A stretch of 64,000 bases of DNA from Stackebrandtia albiflava (GTDB lineage Bacteria > Actinomycetota > Actinomycetes > Mycobacteriales > Micromonosporaceae), in contig NZ_VLLL01000006.1 of the NCBI RefSeq assembly GCF_007994225.1, forward strand, positions 1,550,001 through 1,614,000. The letters are read 5' to 3'. A program made the translations under genes and the position numbers. The notes under the pieces are model-generated. The model made no database searches and had not been told where the DNA came from. It worked only from the letters and a program-made list of their open reading frames with translations. How positions within the stretch are numbered: position 1 is the first letter of the stretch; each line of letters starts with the position of its first letter. This document shows positions 50,007-58,822 of the stretch, piece by piece.

Positions 50007-51209
50007 TCACCGCAGTGCGTCGGAGAGCACGTCCACGGCGTGATCGATCTCCTCCGGCGTGATGACCAGTGGAGGTGCGATCCTGACGGTGGTGTGGTGG
50101 GTCTCCTTGCACAGCACCCCCGCCCGCGCCATGGTCTCGCACACCTCGCGCGCGCTCGGCGCGGCGTCCGACAGCTCGACCCCGGCCCACAGGCCCCTGG
50201 TCCGCAGTCCCGTCACCTTCGACGGGTCGAGCCTAGACAACCGGTCGGCGAGCCGGTCGCCGAGTTCCCGGGCGCGCCGCTGCCACTCCCCGGTGGACAG
50301 CATCGCGACGACCTCGCGGCCCACGGCGCAGGCGAGCGGATTCCCGCCGAAGGTGCTGCCGTGCTGCCCGGGCCGGAACACGTCCATGACCGCGCGGTCG
50401 GCCACCACCGCCGACAACGGCAGGATGCCGCCGCCGAGTGCCTTACCGAGCAGGTAGACGTCGGGCCGCACCCCGTCGTGCTCGCACGCGAAGGTGTACC
50501 CGGTGCGCCCGAGCCCGGACTGGATCTCGTCGGCGATCAACAGCATCCCGTGCCGGTCACACAGGTCCCGGAGTCCACTGAGGAAAGCCGCCGGGGGGAT
50601 CACGACCCCCGCCTCGCCCTGTATCGGTTCCACCAGGACGGCCACGGTCCCCGGCGTCACCGCCGCCGCGACGGCGTCCACGTCACCGTAGGGGACCACG
50701 TCGAATCCCGGCGTGTACGGACCGTAGTCGCCACGCGCGTCGGGATCGGTGGAGAAGCTGACGATCGTCGTGGTCCGGCCGTGGAAGTTGTTGTCGAAGA
50801 CGATGATCCGGGCCTCGTCACGGGGGACGCCCCGGCTCCGGTAACCCCACTTGCGGGCCAGTTTGACGCCGGTCTCGACCGCCTCGGCCCCGGTGTTCAT
50901 CGGCAGGACCGAGTCCATCCCGGCCAGTGCGGCGAGTTCGGCGCAGAACGGGCCGAGCTGGTCGTTGTGGAATGCCCGGCTGGTGAGGGTGAGCCGGTCG
51001 AGCTGCCGCCTGGCCGCGTCCACCAGCCGGGGATGCCGGTGTCCGAAGTTGACCGCCGAGTACGACGCCAACAGGTCCAGGTACTCGCGTCCGTCGACGT
51101 CACGGACCCGGACGCCCTCGCCGTGGCTGAGCACCACCGGAAGCGGATGGTAGTTGTGTGCGCCGTGCGCGTCCTCCACGGCGATCAACTGCGCGGCGGT
51201 GTCGGGCAC
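50007..51209 (-). CDS. rocD: Ornithine aminotransferase
   Basis: A 400-residue class III PLP aminotransferase that converts ornithine and 2-oxoglutarate to glutamate semialdehyde. NYHPLPVVLSHGEGVRVRD at the N-terminus is typical of RocD. PLP contacts are in NTGAEAVETGVKLAR and ADEIQSGLGRTG; the Schiff-base Lys is in LLGKALGGGILP. The GTG at 51209 has AGGAGG 4 nt upstream. It is the first gene before proC, so arginine/ornithine can be directed to proline, possibly as an osmoprotectant (inference). Confidence 0.93.
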   Translation of the reverse strand: MPDTAAQLIAVEDAHGAHNYHPLPVVLSHGEGVRVRDVDGREYLDLLASYSAVNFGHRHPRLVDAARRQLDRLTLTSRAFHNDQLGPFCAELAALAGMDSVLPMNTGAEAVETGVKLARKWGYRSRGVPRDEARIIVFDNNFHGRTTTIVSFSTDPDARGDYGPYTPGFDVVPYGDVDAVAAAVTPGTVAVLVEPIQGEAGVVIPPAAFLSGLRDLCDRHGMLLIADEIQSGLGRTGYTFACEHDGVRPDVYLLGKALGGGILPLSAVVADRAVMDVFRPGQHGSTFGGNPLACAVGREVVAMLSTGEWQRRARELGDRLADRLSRLDPSKVTGLRTRGLWAGVELSDAAPSAREVCETMARAGVLCKETHHTTVRIAPPLVITPEEIDHAVDVLSDALR

Positions 51210-51323
51210 GGTGCCTCCTGAAGCTCGGTGGTCGCGCCGTCCCCGGTCGTGTGACGGACGGCGACGCCAGCATCGGTGCTCCACGGCCCGATCCGCGTCA
51301 TTCCGGTGCCCCGGCGTGTTGCG

Positions 51324-52346
51324 TCAACGCGTGACGCTCAACAACGCCCCGGTGAGCGGTGCCGACGGGTCGGTCGACATGTCGAGGCGGGACCACGGCG
51401 CGCCCGCGTCGGTGAGCATGCTCCCGACCGCCGCGATCATCGCGCCGTTGTCGGTGCACAACCGGGGCGACGGCACCCGGAGCGTGACTCCGGCCGCGGC
51501 GCAACGTTCCTCGGCGACCTCCCGCAGCCGCGAGTTTGCGGCGACCCCACCGGCGATCACCAGGGTGTCGACACCGTGCGAGGTGCACGCGTCCACCGCC
51601 TTGGCCGTCAACACGTCCACGACGGCCTCCTGGAACGAGGCGGCGAGGTCGGCCACCGGCAACGGCCCGTCGTGGCGTTGCACCCAACGCGCGACCGCGG
51701 TCTTGAGACCGGAGAAGGAGAACCCGAACCGGCCGGTGGTGGGACGGGGGAACCGGATCGCCTCGGGGTCGCCGGCTTCGGCCGCGCGCTGGATCGCCGG
51801 ACCGCCCGGGTATCCGAGGTCGAGCAGCCGGGCCACCTTGTCGAAGGCCTCACCGGCGGCGTCGTCGGCGGTGTCACCCAGGTGGACGATGGGGTCGCGG
51901 GCGAGGTCGCCCAGCAGCAGCAGGGACGTGTGCCCACCCGACACCACCAGGGCGACGCTCCGCTCCGGCAACGCGCCGTGCTCCAGGGTGTCGGCGGCGA
52001 CGTGACCGGCCAGATGGTGAACACCCAACAACGGGACCCCCAGGGCCACCGCGTAACCCTTGGCGGCGGCCAATCCCACCTGCAGCGCGGTCGCCAGGCC
52101 GGGACCGGAGGTGACCGCGACGGCGTCGACGTCGCTCAGCGACACCCCCGCCCGGTCGACGGCCTCCCGGACCGTCGGGACCATCGCCTCCAGGTGTGCG
52201 CGGGCGGCGACCTCGGGGACCACCCCGCCGAACCGGATGTGCTGTTCCATGCTGGAGGACAGGCAGTCGCCGAGCAGCCTGCCGTCGCGGACGATCCCCA
52301 CACCCGTCTCGTCACAGGACGATTCGATGCCCAGGACGAGGCTCAT
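51324..52346 (-). CDS. tsaD: tRNA N6-threonylcarbamoyladenosine synthase subunit
   Basis: A 340-residue Kae1/TsaD protein for the t6A37 modification of ANN-decoding tRNAs. [14 protein letters not shown] is the ATP-binding opening, [10 protein letters not shown] gives the metal His pair, and [11 protein letters not shown] and [11 protein letters not shown] are further family motifs. tsaB, tsaE and rimI, usual neighbours in Actinobacteria, are not in the window. The ATG overlaps the stop of a 17-codon upstream ORF (ATGA). Confidence 0.95.
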   Translation of the reverse strand: MSLVLGIESSCDETGVGIVRDGRLLGDCLSSSMEQHIRFGGVVPEVAARAHLEAMVPTVREAVDRAGVSLSDVDAVAVTSGPGLATALQVGLAAAKGYAVALGVPLLGVHHLAGHVAADTLEHGALPERSVALVVSGGHTSLLLLGDLARDPIVHLGDTADDAAGEAFDKVARLLDLGYPGGPAIQRAAEAGDPEAIRFPRPTTGRFGFSFSGLKTAVARWVQRHDGPLPVADLAASFQEAVVDVLTAKAVDACTSHGVDTLVIAGGVAANSRLREVAEERCAAAGVTLRVPSPRLCTDNGAMIAAVGSMLTDAGAPWSRLDMSTDPSAPLTGALLSVTR

Positions 52347-52396
52347 GCGTCCACCCCCGGGTGGACCGGGCGGGTGACCGGCGCGCGGCACGACAT
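52343..52396 (-). CDS. 17-codon upstream ORF coupled to tsaD
   Basis: A short [20 protein letters not shown], starts at 52396 with GTGGAG 6 nt upstream; its stop overlaps the tsaD ATG by four bases. In other Actinobacteria rimI commonly occupies this coupled position, so the ORF may keep translational coupling after gene loss. Coding evidence is limited to start context and overlap. Confidence 0.4.
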   Translation of the reverse strand: MSCRAPVTRPVHPGVDA

Positions 52397-52506
52397 TGGC
52401 TACTCCACGGAGGTTCTGGTCGGGTGCGCCGACCGGCGGAACTGCTATTGCAACATACCCGCCACCACGGGTGAGACACGACCGGCGGCCGTCCCGGGGG
52501 GAGGGG

Positions 52507-53274
52507 TCACACCGGCAGTCTCTCGCCCGCCTCCACCAGCACCGACAACCGGTTCTCCGGCAGCGGCACCGGACAGGTGGAGAAGTCGTTGAACGCGCAC
52601 GGGAGGTTGGCCGCCCGGTTGAAGTCGACGATCACGGTCCCGTCACCCTCGACCGGCGGCAACACCAGCGACCTGGCGGAGGCGGCGGTCGTGACACCGC
52701 TGGTGCCGTCACGGAACAGCAGCCAGAGCCGTTCGGGTCCACCGAACGCCAGCAGGCCGTGTTCCCGCCCGGAGACGTCGAACCGGACCTCGCCGGACAC
52801 CACGTCGCGATGGCTCACGCCCTCCACGACCGAACCGACCGTGACCTCCCGGGACTCCGCGAACGGGACGTACCGTCCGGTCAACCGCCACGCCGCGTCG
52901 AACCCGTACCGCGGCAGCCCCCGGAACGCCGCCCGGGCGGGCGCCTCCGGGTCACGGACCCGGATCGCGGCGGCGCCGTCCCGCAGGATCGCCTCCACGA
53001 CGCGCGGCCCCCACGACACCCGGACGTCCCCGGCGGCGGTGTCGAGCCGGACGGTGCCGTCGATCGGCACACCGTCCACCGACAGCCCCTCGGAGCCGGA
53101 AGCGGTGACGACGACCGCGCCGCCGTCGGACCGCCAGCGGCCCGGGATCGGTGGATGTGCGGTGTCCTCGTCCGCCAGCCATTCCAGCGCGGTGAGACTC
53201 AGCGGGCCGTCGGGCGCGCCGATGGCGGCGTCCCGTCCGGCCGCCCATTCACGCCACTGCGCGATCAGGTCCAC
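52507..53274 (-). CDS. DUF1684 family protein
   Basis: A 255-residue protein of the DUF1684 family. Features: [20 protein letters not shown] at the start, [29 protein letters not shown] in the middle and the conserved [20 protein letters not shown] near the end (two Cys seven residues apart). The role is unknown. The GTG at 53274 has AAAAGGAG 6 nt upstream; an ATG at 53301 is possible. It lies upstream of the tsaD gene on the same strand with a 110-bp gap. Confidence 0.85.
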   Translation of the reverse strand: MDLIAQWREWAAGRDAAIGAPDGPLSLTALEWLADEDTAHPPIPGRWRSDGGAVVVTASGSEGLSVDGVPIDGTVRLDTAAGDVRVSWGPRVVEAILRDGAAAIRVRDPEAPARAAFRGLPRYGFDAAWRLTGRYVPFAESREVTVGSVVEGVSHRDVVSGEVRFDVSGREHGLLAFGGPERLWLLFRDGTSGVTTAASARSLVLPPVEGDGTVIVDFNRAANLPCAFNDFSTCPVPLPENRLSVLVEAGERLPV

Positions 53275-53362
53275 GTCTGGCTCCTTTTCCGTCGGTCGCA
53301 CAGGAGGCTACTTCGGTGGGACACGCCGTGGCTCCGGCGGTGACGGTGACGTCGGTCATGCC

Positions 53363-54040
53363 TCACGGGGCGAGCAGGCCCGCCGACTCCGCGACCGCCG
53401 CCAGGGTCGCCGCGTCGCCCGTCATCACCGCCCGCACGTTGGCCGTCACCAGCGACACCGGCCAGTTCCACCACGCGGCACGCCGCAACAGGTCCACGTC
53501 CGCGTCGGAGAAGCGGCGGCGGATCTCGCGGGCGGGGTTGCCACCGACGATCGTGTACGGGGCGACGTCGGAGGTCACCACCGCGCCGGTGGCGATGATC
53601 GCGCCGTCCCCGATCGTCACCCCCGGCATGACCGTCGCGCCGTAACCGATCCACACGTCGTTGCCGACGACGGTGTCGCCACGGCTGCCGGCCGACATCA
53701 CGATGTCGAGGGTGCGTTCGGTCCACTCGCCGCCGAACATCGTGAACGGGTACGTCGACGGTCCACGATCGACGTGCGCGGCGCCCGCCATGAGGAAGCG
53801 GGTGTCGCAGCCGATGGCGCAGTACCGGCCGATGACCAGCCGTTCGGGACCGTACGCGTAGAGGACGTTGCGGGTGGCGAACTCGGTGGCGGCGTCCGGG
53901 TCGTCGTAATAGGTGTACTCGCCGACCTCGATCTTCGCCTCGGCCGTTCCCTCCGCCGCCGACCGGTCGATCAACGGTTTCAGGAAGACGACGCGCGGGT
54001 GTCCGGGCAACGGGTGTACGGCGGTCGGATCGGCACTCAT
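53363..54040 (-). CDS. Vat/CatB-like hexapeptide-repeat acetyltransferase
   Basis: A 225-residue left-handed beta-helix acetyltransferase. The active-site segment LMAGAAHVDRGPSTYPF carries the catalytic His and matches the NGANH...GSTYPF region of streptogramin (Vat) and chloramphenicol (CatB) O-acetyltransferases. Hexapeptide repeats follow (VVGNDVWIGYGATVMPGVTI). It uses acetyl-CoA in the cytoplasm. Many chromosomal members acetylate unknown substrates, so resistance is possible but unproven. GAGGAG is upstream of the ATG. Confidence 0.85.
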   Translation of the reverse strand: MSADPTAVHPLPGHPRVVFLKPLIDRSAAEGTAEAKIEVGEYTYYDDPDAATEFATRNVLYAYGPERLVIGRYCAIGCDTRFLMAGAAHVDRGPSTYPFTMFGGEWTERTLDIVMSAGSRGDTVVGNDVWIGYGATVMPGVTIGDGAIIATGAVVTSDVAPYTIVGGNPAREIRRRFSDADVDLLRRAAWWNWPVSLVTANVRAVMTGDAATLAAVAESAGLLAP

Positions 54041-54106
54041 CGGGTCTCCTCGGTCGGAACGGTCGCGGTCGTCGCGGCGGCGGACATGGTAGGCACGGCA
54101 CGGGGA

Positions 54107-54136
54107 TTGGACGTCACGGTGTGCCTTCAGTAGCGT
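54107..54136 (+). promoter_or_regulatory. Promoter of the SecD-head lipoprotein gene
   Basis: TTGGAC (54107-54112) and TAGCGT (54131-54136) are separated by 18 bp, with the start codon about 44 nt downstream. Confidence 0.55.
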
Positions 54137-54179
54137 GGAATCTCACGACCAACACGACCACTCACGTGGTCCGGCCGGA

Positions 54180-54938
54180 ATGCGGGTGACCATGCGACGA
54201 GGTCTTGTGGCGATCGGACTGGTTCTGACGGCGGCCGGTTGCGGCTCCCCGGCGGAGGTCACCCCGCCGACGTTGGAGCCGGAGTGGTTGCAGTTCCGGG
54301 CGGTGACGGCGACGGCGCCGGTCGCGCCGGTGGACGAACCGGTGGAGTTGACCGGAGATCCGGCCACCGACGTCGAAGGCGTGTGGCGGCGGGTCGGTGA
54401 GGAGGCGGCCGCCCTCGCCCGGGGCCTCGACGCCCCGGTACACGACGCCGCCGACACCGAGGTGTTGGCGCCGTTCGGCGCGCTGACCGCCGAGGAGGTG
54501 GCGTTGCTGCCGGCCGAGGTCCGGTTGTACACGCCTTCCATCCACTGTGAACAGCTCGTCCCGGGCGGCGACTTCCTCGATCCGGCGACCGATTCCGTCC
54601 TGTGTGACACCGGGGCCACCGCCGAGGCCGCCACGAAGCTGTGGCTGGCACCGGCGGCGTTGGACGGTGGGGACGTCGCGGAGGCCGAGGCGGTGTCCGG
54701 CCCGTCCGATCCCGGGTCGGGTGTGGTCAGGATCCGGTTCTCCGAGGCCGGTACGGACGCGTGGGCCGAGCTGACCGGCGCGCAGATGGGTGAGCGGGTG
54801 GCGATCGTGCTGGGTACCGAGGTGCTGTCCGCGCCGACCGTGCAGCAGGCGATCACGGAGGGGACGACCGACATCACCGGAGGCTTCACGCCCGCCGAGG
54901 CCGAGGAACTGGTCCGCGCGTTGACGGTCACGGAGTGA
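54180..54938 (+). CDS. Lipoprotein with SecD P1-head-like domain
   Basis: A 252-residue lipoprotein. The signal peptide ends in the lipobox LTAAGC (Cys near 21). The C-terminal domain (about 190-252) has FSEAGTDAWAELTGAQMGER and VLSAPTVQQAITEGTTDITG, which match the SecDF P1 head subdomain seen in some solo actinobacterial proteins. The middle contains two Cys (IHCEQL, VLCDTG) that may pair. Solo SecD-head proteins have unknown roles. ATG 54180 or 54192 may start it. It converges with the DUF4190-like gene, 7 bp apart. Confidence 0.75.
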   Translation: MRVTMRRGLVAIGLVLTAAGCGSPAEVTPPTLEPEWLQFRAVTATAPVAPVDEPVELTGDPATDVEGVWRRVGEEAAALARGLDAPVHDAADTEVLAPFGALTAEEVALLPAEVRLYTPSIHCEQLVPGGDFLDPATDSVLCDTGATAEAATKLWLAPAALDGGDVAEAEAVSGPSDPGSGVVRIRFSEAGTDAWAELTGAQMGERVAIVLGTEVLSAPTVQQAITEGTTDITGGFTPAEAEELVRALTVTE

Positions 54939-54945
54939 CCCGGCC

Positions 54946-55296
54946 TCACCACCAGGAGACCAGCCACTCCACCGCGTCCCCGTAACCCTCCGGGAAGAAG
55001 CCGAGCAGGGCGGCGTTGAGACCGGTGACCGGGAGGGTGAAGAAGCCCAACACCATCCCGGTCACACTGCGACCCGGGTTGGTCGCCACACCGCGCCGGT
55101 GCAGGCGGTATCCCCTGATGCCGAAGACGATCGCGAGAACCGACAACAGCAGTCCGCCGATCGGCAGACAACACGCCACCACCGCCATGACCCCGATGAC
55201 GACGGCGCTGTTACCCATGGCGTTGCGGGGTACGGGCGGGTCGCCGCCCGTGACCGACGGCGACCATGACGCCGGGGAGTCGCCGGACCGGTTCAT
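54946..55296 (-). CDS. DUF4190-type small membrane protein
   Basis: A 116-residue protein with a hydrophilic N-terminus and two or three membrane helices (GNSAVVIGVMAVVACCLPIG, LLLSVLAIVFGIRGY and VLGFFTLPVTGLNAALLG). NPGRSVTGMVLG is characteristic of DUF4190. The ATG at 55296 has GAGGGG upstream and is preferred over 55311. Role unknown. Confidence 0.7.
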   Translation of the reverse strand: MNRSGDSPASWSPSVTGGDPPVPRNAMGNSAVVIGVMAVVACCLPIGGLLLSVLAIVFGIRGYRLHRRGVATNPGRSVTGMVLGFFTLPVTGLNAALLGFFPEGYGDAVEWLVSWW

Positions 55297-55463
55297 GTCG
55301 CCCCTCTCCACGTCACGGTCCGGTGCCGCCGCGCCCTTCGCGCATGTCGGACACCGGAACGGCGTTCCAGCCTACGCGGTCGCGGTCCACGGCGCGGTAC
55401 CTCGCCGTTTCGCCGCCGGACAAGGTGGACTCTCCGCTCGGTGACTCGTGGCGGCCGCCTTCA

Positions 55464-55524
55464 AGAGGCCGTCTTCGATCCTGCTGTCCTGCTGCGCGAC
55501 GAACGAGGACCGAAGACGACCTCT
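55464..55524. repeat. Palindromic repeat element, short copy (61 bp)
   Basis: AGAGGCCGTCTTCG (55464-55477) and CGAAGACGACCTCT (55511-55524) are inverted repeats with one mismatch. The left and right thirds match the ends of the 165-bp element at 8724-8888 (including CCTGCTG...CTGCTGCGC and GACGAACGAGGA), but the central inverted repeat is missing. It lies just upstream of the -10 box of the DUF3500 gene. Confidence 0.75.
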
Positions 55525-55544
55525 GAGCGGCTAGCCTGACCGGC

Positions 55545-56486
55545 ATGACCGCAGAGCGCATGCGCGCCGCCGGAAGGCGCTGGGTGGCCGCACTGACCGA
55601 CGGGCAACGCGACCGGGGGTGCCTGCCGTTCGACTCCGAGCGGCGCCGACACTGGGAGTACCGGCCGAGGCCCAGGCCCGGCCTCGCCCTGTCCGAGATG
55701 GACGCCCCGGCCCGCAAACGCGCCCACGCCCTCCTCGCCACGGCGATGAGTCCGCACGCGTTCGCGCAGGTCACCACGATCATGGGGCTGGAGGAGGTGT
55801 TGGACCACCTGGAGGGCGGCCGCCGCGACCGGCGTTCCGACGACTTCCGGCTGGTCTCGTTCGGCTCGCCCGACGCCGAACTGTGGACGTGGCGGTTCGA
55901 GGGCCACCACGTCTCGGTGACGATGAGCCTCGTCGGGGACGCCGTCAGCCCGACGCCGGTGTTCCTCGGCGCGAACCCGGCGAACCTGGGATTCCGTGGC
56001 AGGCCGGTGATCCGGCCGTTGACCTGGGAGGAGGATCTGGCCCGGGAACTGCTCGCGTCGCTGCCGGCCTCCCGGCGCGGCGAGGCGGTCGTGTCGCCCA
56101 CCGCACCCGACGACATCCGGTCCCGCAACGCGCCCGACGTCTCGGACTTCGACGAGTTGCCCGGCCTTCGGGTGGCGGAGATGCCCCGCACCGCGCGGGC
56201 GCTGCTCGACGAACTCGTGGACCTCTACCTGCACCGGCTACCGCCGGAGACGGCCCGCCGGGAACGGGCGGCGTTGACGCCCGACCGGCTGCGATTCGCC
56301 TGGGAGGGGACCACGGAGCCCGGAGGCGGCCACTACTACCGGATCCAGTCGCCGGAACTGCTCCTCGAATACGACAACACCCAGAACGACGCCAACCACG
56401 TCCACACGGTGTTGCGTCGTCCCGGTGACGACTTCGGCGCGCGGCTCATCCCCGAGCACGTGGCGACGGACCACCGGAAGCCGTGA
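55545..56486 (+). CDS. DUF3500 family protein
   Basis: A 313-residue protein with clear DUF3500 features: MSPHAFAQVTTIMGLEEVL, VSFGSPDAELWTWRFEGHHV, PVFLGANPA and the C-terminal HYYRIQSPELLLEYDNTQND. The family's activity is unknown to me. The ATG at 55545 is leaderless with TAGCCT 7 nt upstream, and the short palindromic repeat sits at the -35 position. No signal peptide is visible. Confidence 0.87.
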   Translation: MTAERMRAAGRRWVAALTDGQRDRGCLPFDSERRRHWEYRPRPRPGLALSEMDAPARKRAHALLATAMSPHAFAQVTTIMGLEEVLDHLEGGRRDRRSDDFRLVSFGSPDAELWTWRFEGHHVSVTMSLVGDAVSPTPVFLGANPANLGFRGRPVIRPLTWEEDLARELLASLPASRRGEAVVSPTAPDDIRSRNAPDVSDFDELPGLRVAEMPRTARALLDELVDLYLHRLPPETARRERAALTPDRLRFAWEGTTEPGGGHYYRIQSPELLLEYDNTQNDANHVHTVLRRPGDDFGARLIPEHVATDHRKP

Positions 56487-56594
56487 CCGCACCGGCCCGG
56501 GTGCCGCAGTGCGGATACCACCTCGGGTCCACCGCGACGCCGATCGCGAGCCGGATCCCGCACCGTACGCGGCGAACCGGCCGAGCACCGACGG

Positions 56595-57302
56595 TCACTC
56601 CTCGATGGCGCCGTCCCGGGCACGGAGGTGCTGTCGGAACGTGAGGTCCGGTTCCGCCGCCCGGCGGGCGAGGAACTCGGAGAACGCGAGCTGTTCGCGT
56701 AGTGACCTCCCCGCGCGCAACGCCGCCACCTGCGACCGTTCGGCGGCGGCGATGCGCGCCGCCGCTTCCGACACCGCCTCGGCGGCGGAGGCGGAGACGA
56801 ACACGACGCCGTCGTCGTCACCGAACACCAGGTCCGCCTCGGTGACGGTCAGATCGCCCGACCGGGCGGCGACGAGTGCGTCGGTGGGGCGGTCGTCGAG
56901 CCGCAACGGTCCGGTGGGCAGCGCGCCGAGGCTGAACACCGGCAGGCCGATCTCCCTGATGTCGGCCGTGTCCCGGTGCAGGCCCCATATGACCACTCCG
57001 GACAGTCCGGCGGCCGCGGCCTCCCACACGACGAGGTCTCCCACGCACGCCTCGTCGAGACGCCCGGCGTTGTCGACCACGAGGACGTCGCCCGGATCGG
57101 ACCGCTCCAACGCCTCCAGGAACACGTCGACGCTGCCGCAGTGCCGCACCGGTCTTACCCGTCCGGCGAGTCTCACGCCGGGGGAGACCGGAGTGGTATC
57201 CGGCGGAGCGCAACGCACCGGTTCGCCGACGCGGAGGCAGCCGTCGGCGATGTGGGCGGTGCTCAGGCCCTCGAACCGTCGTCGCAGTTCCTCGGCTCGC
57301 AT
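56595..57302 (-). CDS. RraA-like protein (DlpA / HMG-aldolase family)
   Basis: A 235-residue RraA-family protein. ADGCLRVGEP, GDVLVVDNAGRLDEACVGDLV, then GVVIWGLHRDTADIREIGLP, which has the R-x20-D type pocket of 4-hydroxy-4-methyl-2-oxoglutarate aldolases, and VVFVSASAAEAV. It could be an aldolase or an RNase E-binding-like protein; the first fits actinobacterial members better. GGAGGGAG is upstream of ATG 57302. It is divergent from the Cys-rich peptide gene. Confidence 0.85.
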   Translation of the reverse strand: MRAEELRRRFEGLSTAHIADGCLRVGEPVRCAPPDTTPVSPGVRLAGRVRPVRHCGSVDVFLEALERSDPGDVLVVDNAGRLDEACVGDLVVWEAAAAGLSGVVIWGLHRDTADIREIGLPVFSLGALPTGPLRLDDRPTDALVAARSGDLTVTEADLVFGDDDGVVFVSASAAEAVSEAAARIAAAERSQVAALRAGRSLREQLAFSEFLARRAAEPDLTFRQHLRARDGAIEE

Positions 57303-57396
57303 TCGGGACTCCCTCCGTCGCGTCGTGGTCTTCGCCGTGACGGCTCCACGGACTCGGTGACGTGTGCAGGCCGGTGACCGAGTCGCGTTGTGTGGC

Positions 57397-57425
57397 TTGA
57401 CGATCGGGCGCCGGGGTGACATCGT
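57397..57425 (+). promoter_or_regulatory. Promoter of Cys-rich peptide 1
   Basis: TTGACG (57397-57402) and CATCGT (57420-57425) are 17 bp apart; the ATG is 33 nt downstream behind GGAGG. Confidence 0.6.
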
Positions 57426-57458
57426 ACCCACGACCGTCTCTACCTTTTGGAGGCTCAT

Positions 57459-57638
57459 ATGAAGGTCGTCACCCGAAGCATGGACCGTGTCCTGGACGTG
57501 CTGCTGCGGAAGGACACCGCGGACGCGTCGTGCACTCTGGAGTGCAAACGCGTCAACCACAACGGACAGGACTGCGAGAAGTGCAGGCGGCCCGACTGCA
57601 CCATCACGGTCATCTGCTACCCGCCGCCGATCGACTGA
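57459..57638 (+). CDS. Orphan Cys-rich small peptide 1 (59 residues)
   Basis: A 59-residue peptide with no signal peptide. Residues 1-24 form a helical, charged leader-like part with D9-R10-x-L12-D13 and A21-x-A23; residues 25-53 contain six Cys (25, 29, 39, 42, 47, 53) and the tail is PPPID. GGAGG stands 5 nt before the ATG, the gene has its own promoter and a 15-bp terminator, and no enzyme gene is co-transcribed. The leader motif D-R-x-L-D-x7-A-x-A-x-C recurs in the peptide at 61153. It could be a ribosomal peptide precursor, a metal-binding peptide or a disulfide-rich peptide. Confidence 0.75.
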   Translation: MKVVTRSMDRVLDVLLRKDTADASCTLECKRVNHNGQDCEKCRRPDCTITVICYPPPID

Positions 57639-57658
57639 ACGCCCGCACGAGTAGACCA

Positions 57659-57692
57659 GGAGCCCCGGTGCGCTCACGCGCACCGGGGCTCC
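57659..57692 (+). terminator. Hairpin terminator after Cys-rich peptide 1
   Basis: GGAGCCCCGGTGCGC (57659-57673) and its exact complement (57678-57692) make a 15-bp stem with a 4-nt loop. Confidence 0.85.
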
Positions 57693-57824
57693 ACCGTGAT
57701 GCCCGCCGCGAACTCCGTGACGTCGGCCGTCGATCGGGACTCCGGACACGGACCTCCGATGTGATGGACGATCGGTCCGAGGAATCGCCTGGCGCATCGT
57801 GGCGCCGGCGGTTAGCGTCCTCTC

Positions 57825-58508
57825 GTGGCCCACATCGATGTAGAGACGCCGGCGATCCTCATCGTCACGGGGATGCCCGGCGCGGGGAAGTCGACGGTGA
57901 CCCGCAGGATCGCCGCGGAACTGCCGCGTGCCGCCCGACTCGACGGTGACCAGGTGAACCGGTTGGTCGTCAGTGGCAGGGTGGGGCCGTTGGGTGAGCC
58001 TGTGGACGAGGCCGAACGTCAGGTGGAACTGTGTAACCGGAATCTGTGCGCGCTCGCCGCCAACTTCGCCGACGCCGGTTTCACCGCGTTGATCGACTGG
58101 GTGATTCCGACACGGGAACAACTCGACCTCTTCGTCCGCCTACTCGCGCCCCGAACCGTCCACTTCGTGATGCTGGCCCCGGGGATCGCGGCGTGCCGCG
58201 ACCGTGACATGCGGCGCGATCCTCGGGAGCGGTTCCGCTTCGACGGCTACGAGGCGTTGGAGGCCGCGATGAGCCGCGAACTCGGTGACGTCGGCTGGTG
58301 GTTCGACACCTCCGCACTCGAACCGGGCGAGACCGCCCGGCGCGTCATCGAGGAGGCCGGTGAGCGCGCGAGGGTCGGTGGTCGAGAGGCCGGGCCCCGC
58401 CCGGCGGCGGTGTCCGACGGGGCTCAGGGGCGCCAGGTCACCCAGTCGGCGGTGTCGTTGGTCACCACCGACTCCTCCATCCACATTCCGGGATCCAAGA
58501 TCACGTAA
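57825..58508 (+). CDS. P-loop kinase (Cpt/zeta-like AAA protein)
   Basis: A 227-residue P-loop protein. Walker A is GMPGAGKSTVTRR (residues 16-28); ARLDGDQVNRLVVSG and LIDWVIPTREQLDLFV fit small kinases such as chloramphenicol phosphotransferase-like or zeta-like proteins. Role unknown. The GTG at 57825 is leaderless (TAGCGT 6 nt upstream). The last 28 codons overlap the convergent I36 gene by 85 bp, and the tail (QVTQSAVSLVTTDSS) has a composition unlike the rest. Confidence 0.75.
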   Translation: MAHIDVETPAILIVTGMPGAGKSTVTRRIAAELPRAARLDGDQVNRLVVSGRVGPLGEPVDEAERQVELCNRNLCALAANFADAGFTALIDWVIPTREQLDLFVRLLAPRTVHFVMLAPGIAACRDRDMRRDPRERFRFDGYEALEAAMSRELGDVGWWFDTSALEPGETARRVIEEAGERARVGGREAGPRPAAVSDGAQGRQVTQSAVSLVTTDSSIHIPGSKIT

Positions 58509-58822
58509 TTCATGGTTTCGACGTCGGTGATCACTGCCGTCATCTCGGTCCGGTTGTACCAGGAGGAGACGGTGTCCCCCATGTCGAAGTGGTTGAGGTT
58601 CACGTCGTACCCCTCCGCGATACCGAACGCCGGCCCCTGCCAGGAGTAGTCGCGGTACAGGCAGAAGGTCCTGTCGGGGCAGGGCTCACCGTCGTTCAGG
58701 GCGATGACCCCGGGCGGAAGTTGCTCCGTCGGGGCCGCCTGCGCCGTGGCGGGGGAGGACAGTGTCACCGCGGCGACGGCGGCGGCCACCGCGGCTGCTC
58801 GGGTGATGCGGATGGTGTTCAT
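58424..58822 (-). CDS. Secreted I36-type peptidase inhibitor-like protein, copy 1
   Basis: A 132-residue secreted protein: signal peptide to about residue 30 (ATAQAAPTEQ), then a small beta/gamma-crystallin-like domain with GVIALNDGEPCPDRTFCLYR and the two Cys spaced seven apart, NLNHFDMGDTVSSWYN and DTADWVTW at the end. This layout fits Streptomyces metalloproteinase-inhibitor (I36) relatives. A second copy is at 59222. TAGGAG precedes the ATG. Target protease not known; the window's subtilase is not the expected target class. Confidence 0.82.
   Translation of the reverse strand: MNTIRITRAAAVAAAVAAVTLSSPATAQAAPTEQLPPGVIALNDGEPCPDRTFCLYRDYSWQGPAFGIAEGYDVNLNHFDMGDTVSSWYNRTEMTAVITDVETMNYVILDPGMWMEESVVTNDTADWVTWRP

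Noticed and set aside
52374-52592. Short plus-strand ORF containing [11 protein letters not shown], RiPP-like at first sight
   Set aside because: No ribosome site, it runs into the antisense of the DUF1684 gene, and its tail is Pro/Ala low complexity.
31104-54040. A resistance island made of the nucleotidyltransferase, Vat-like acetyltransferase and MFS pair
   Set aside because: The genes are scattered, differ in direction, have the same base composition as their neighbours and show no mobile-element borders.
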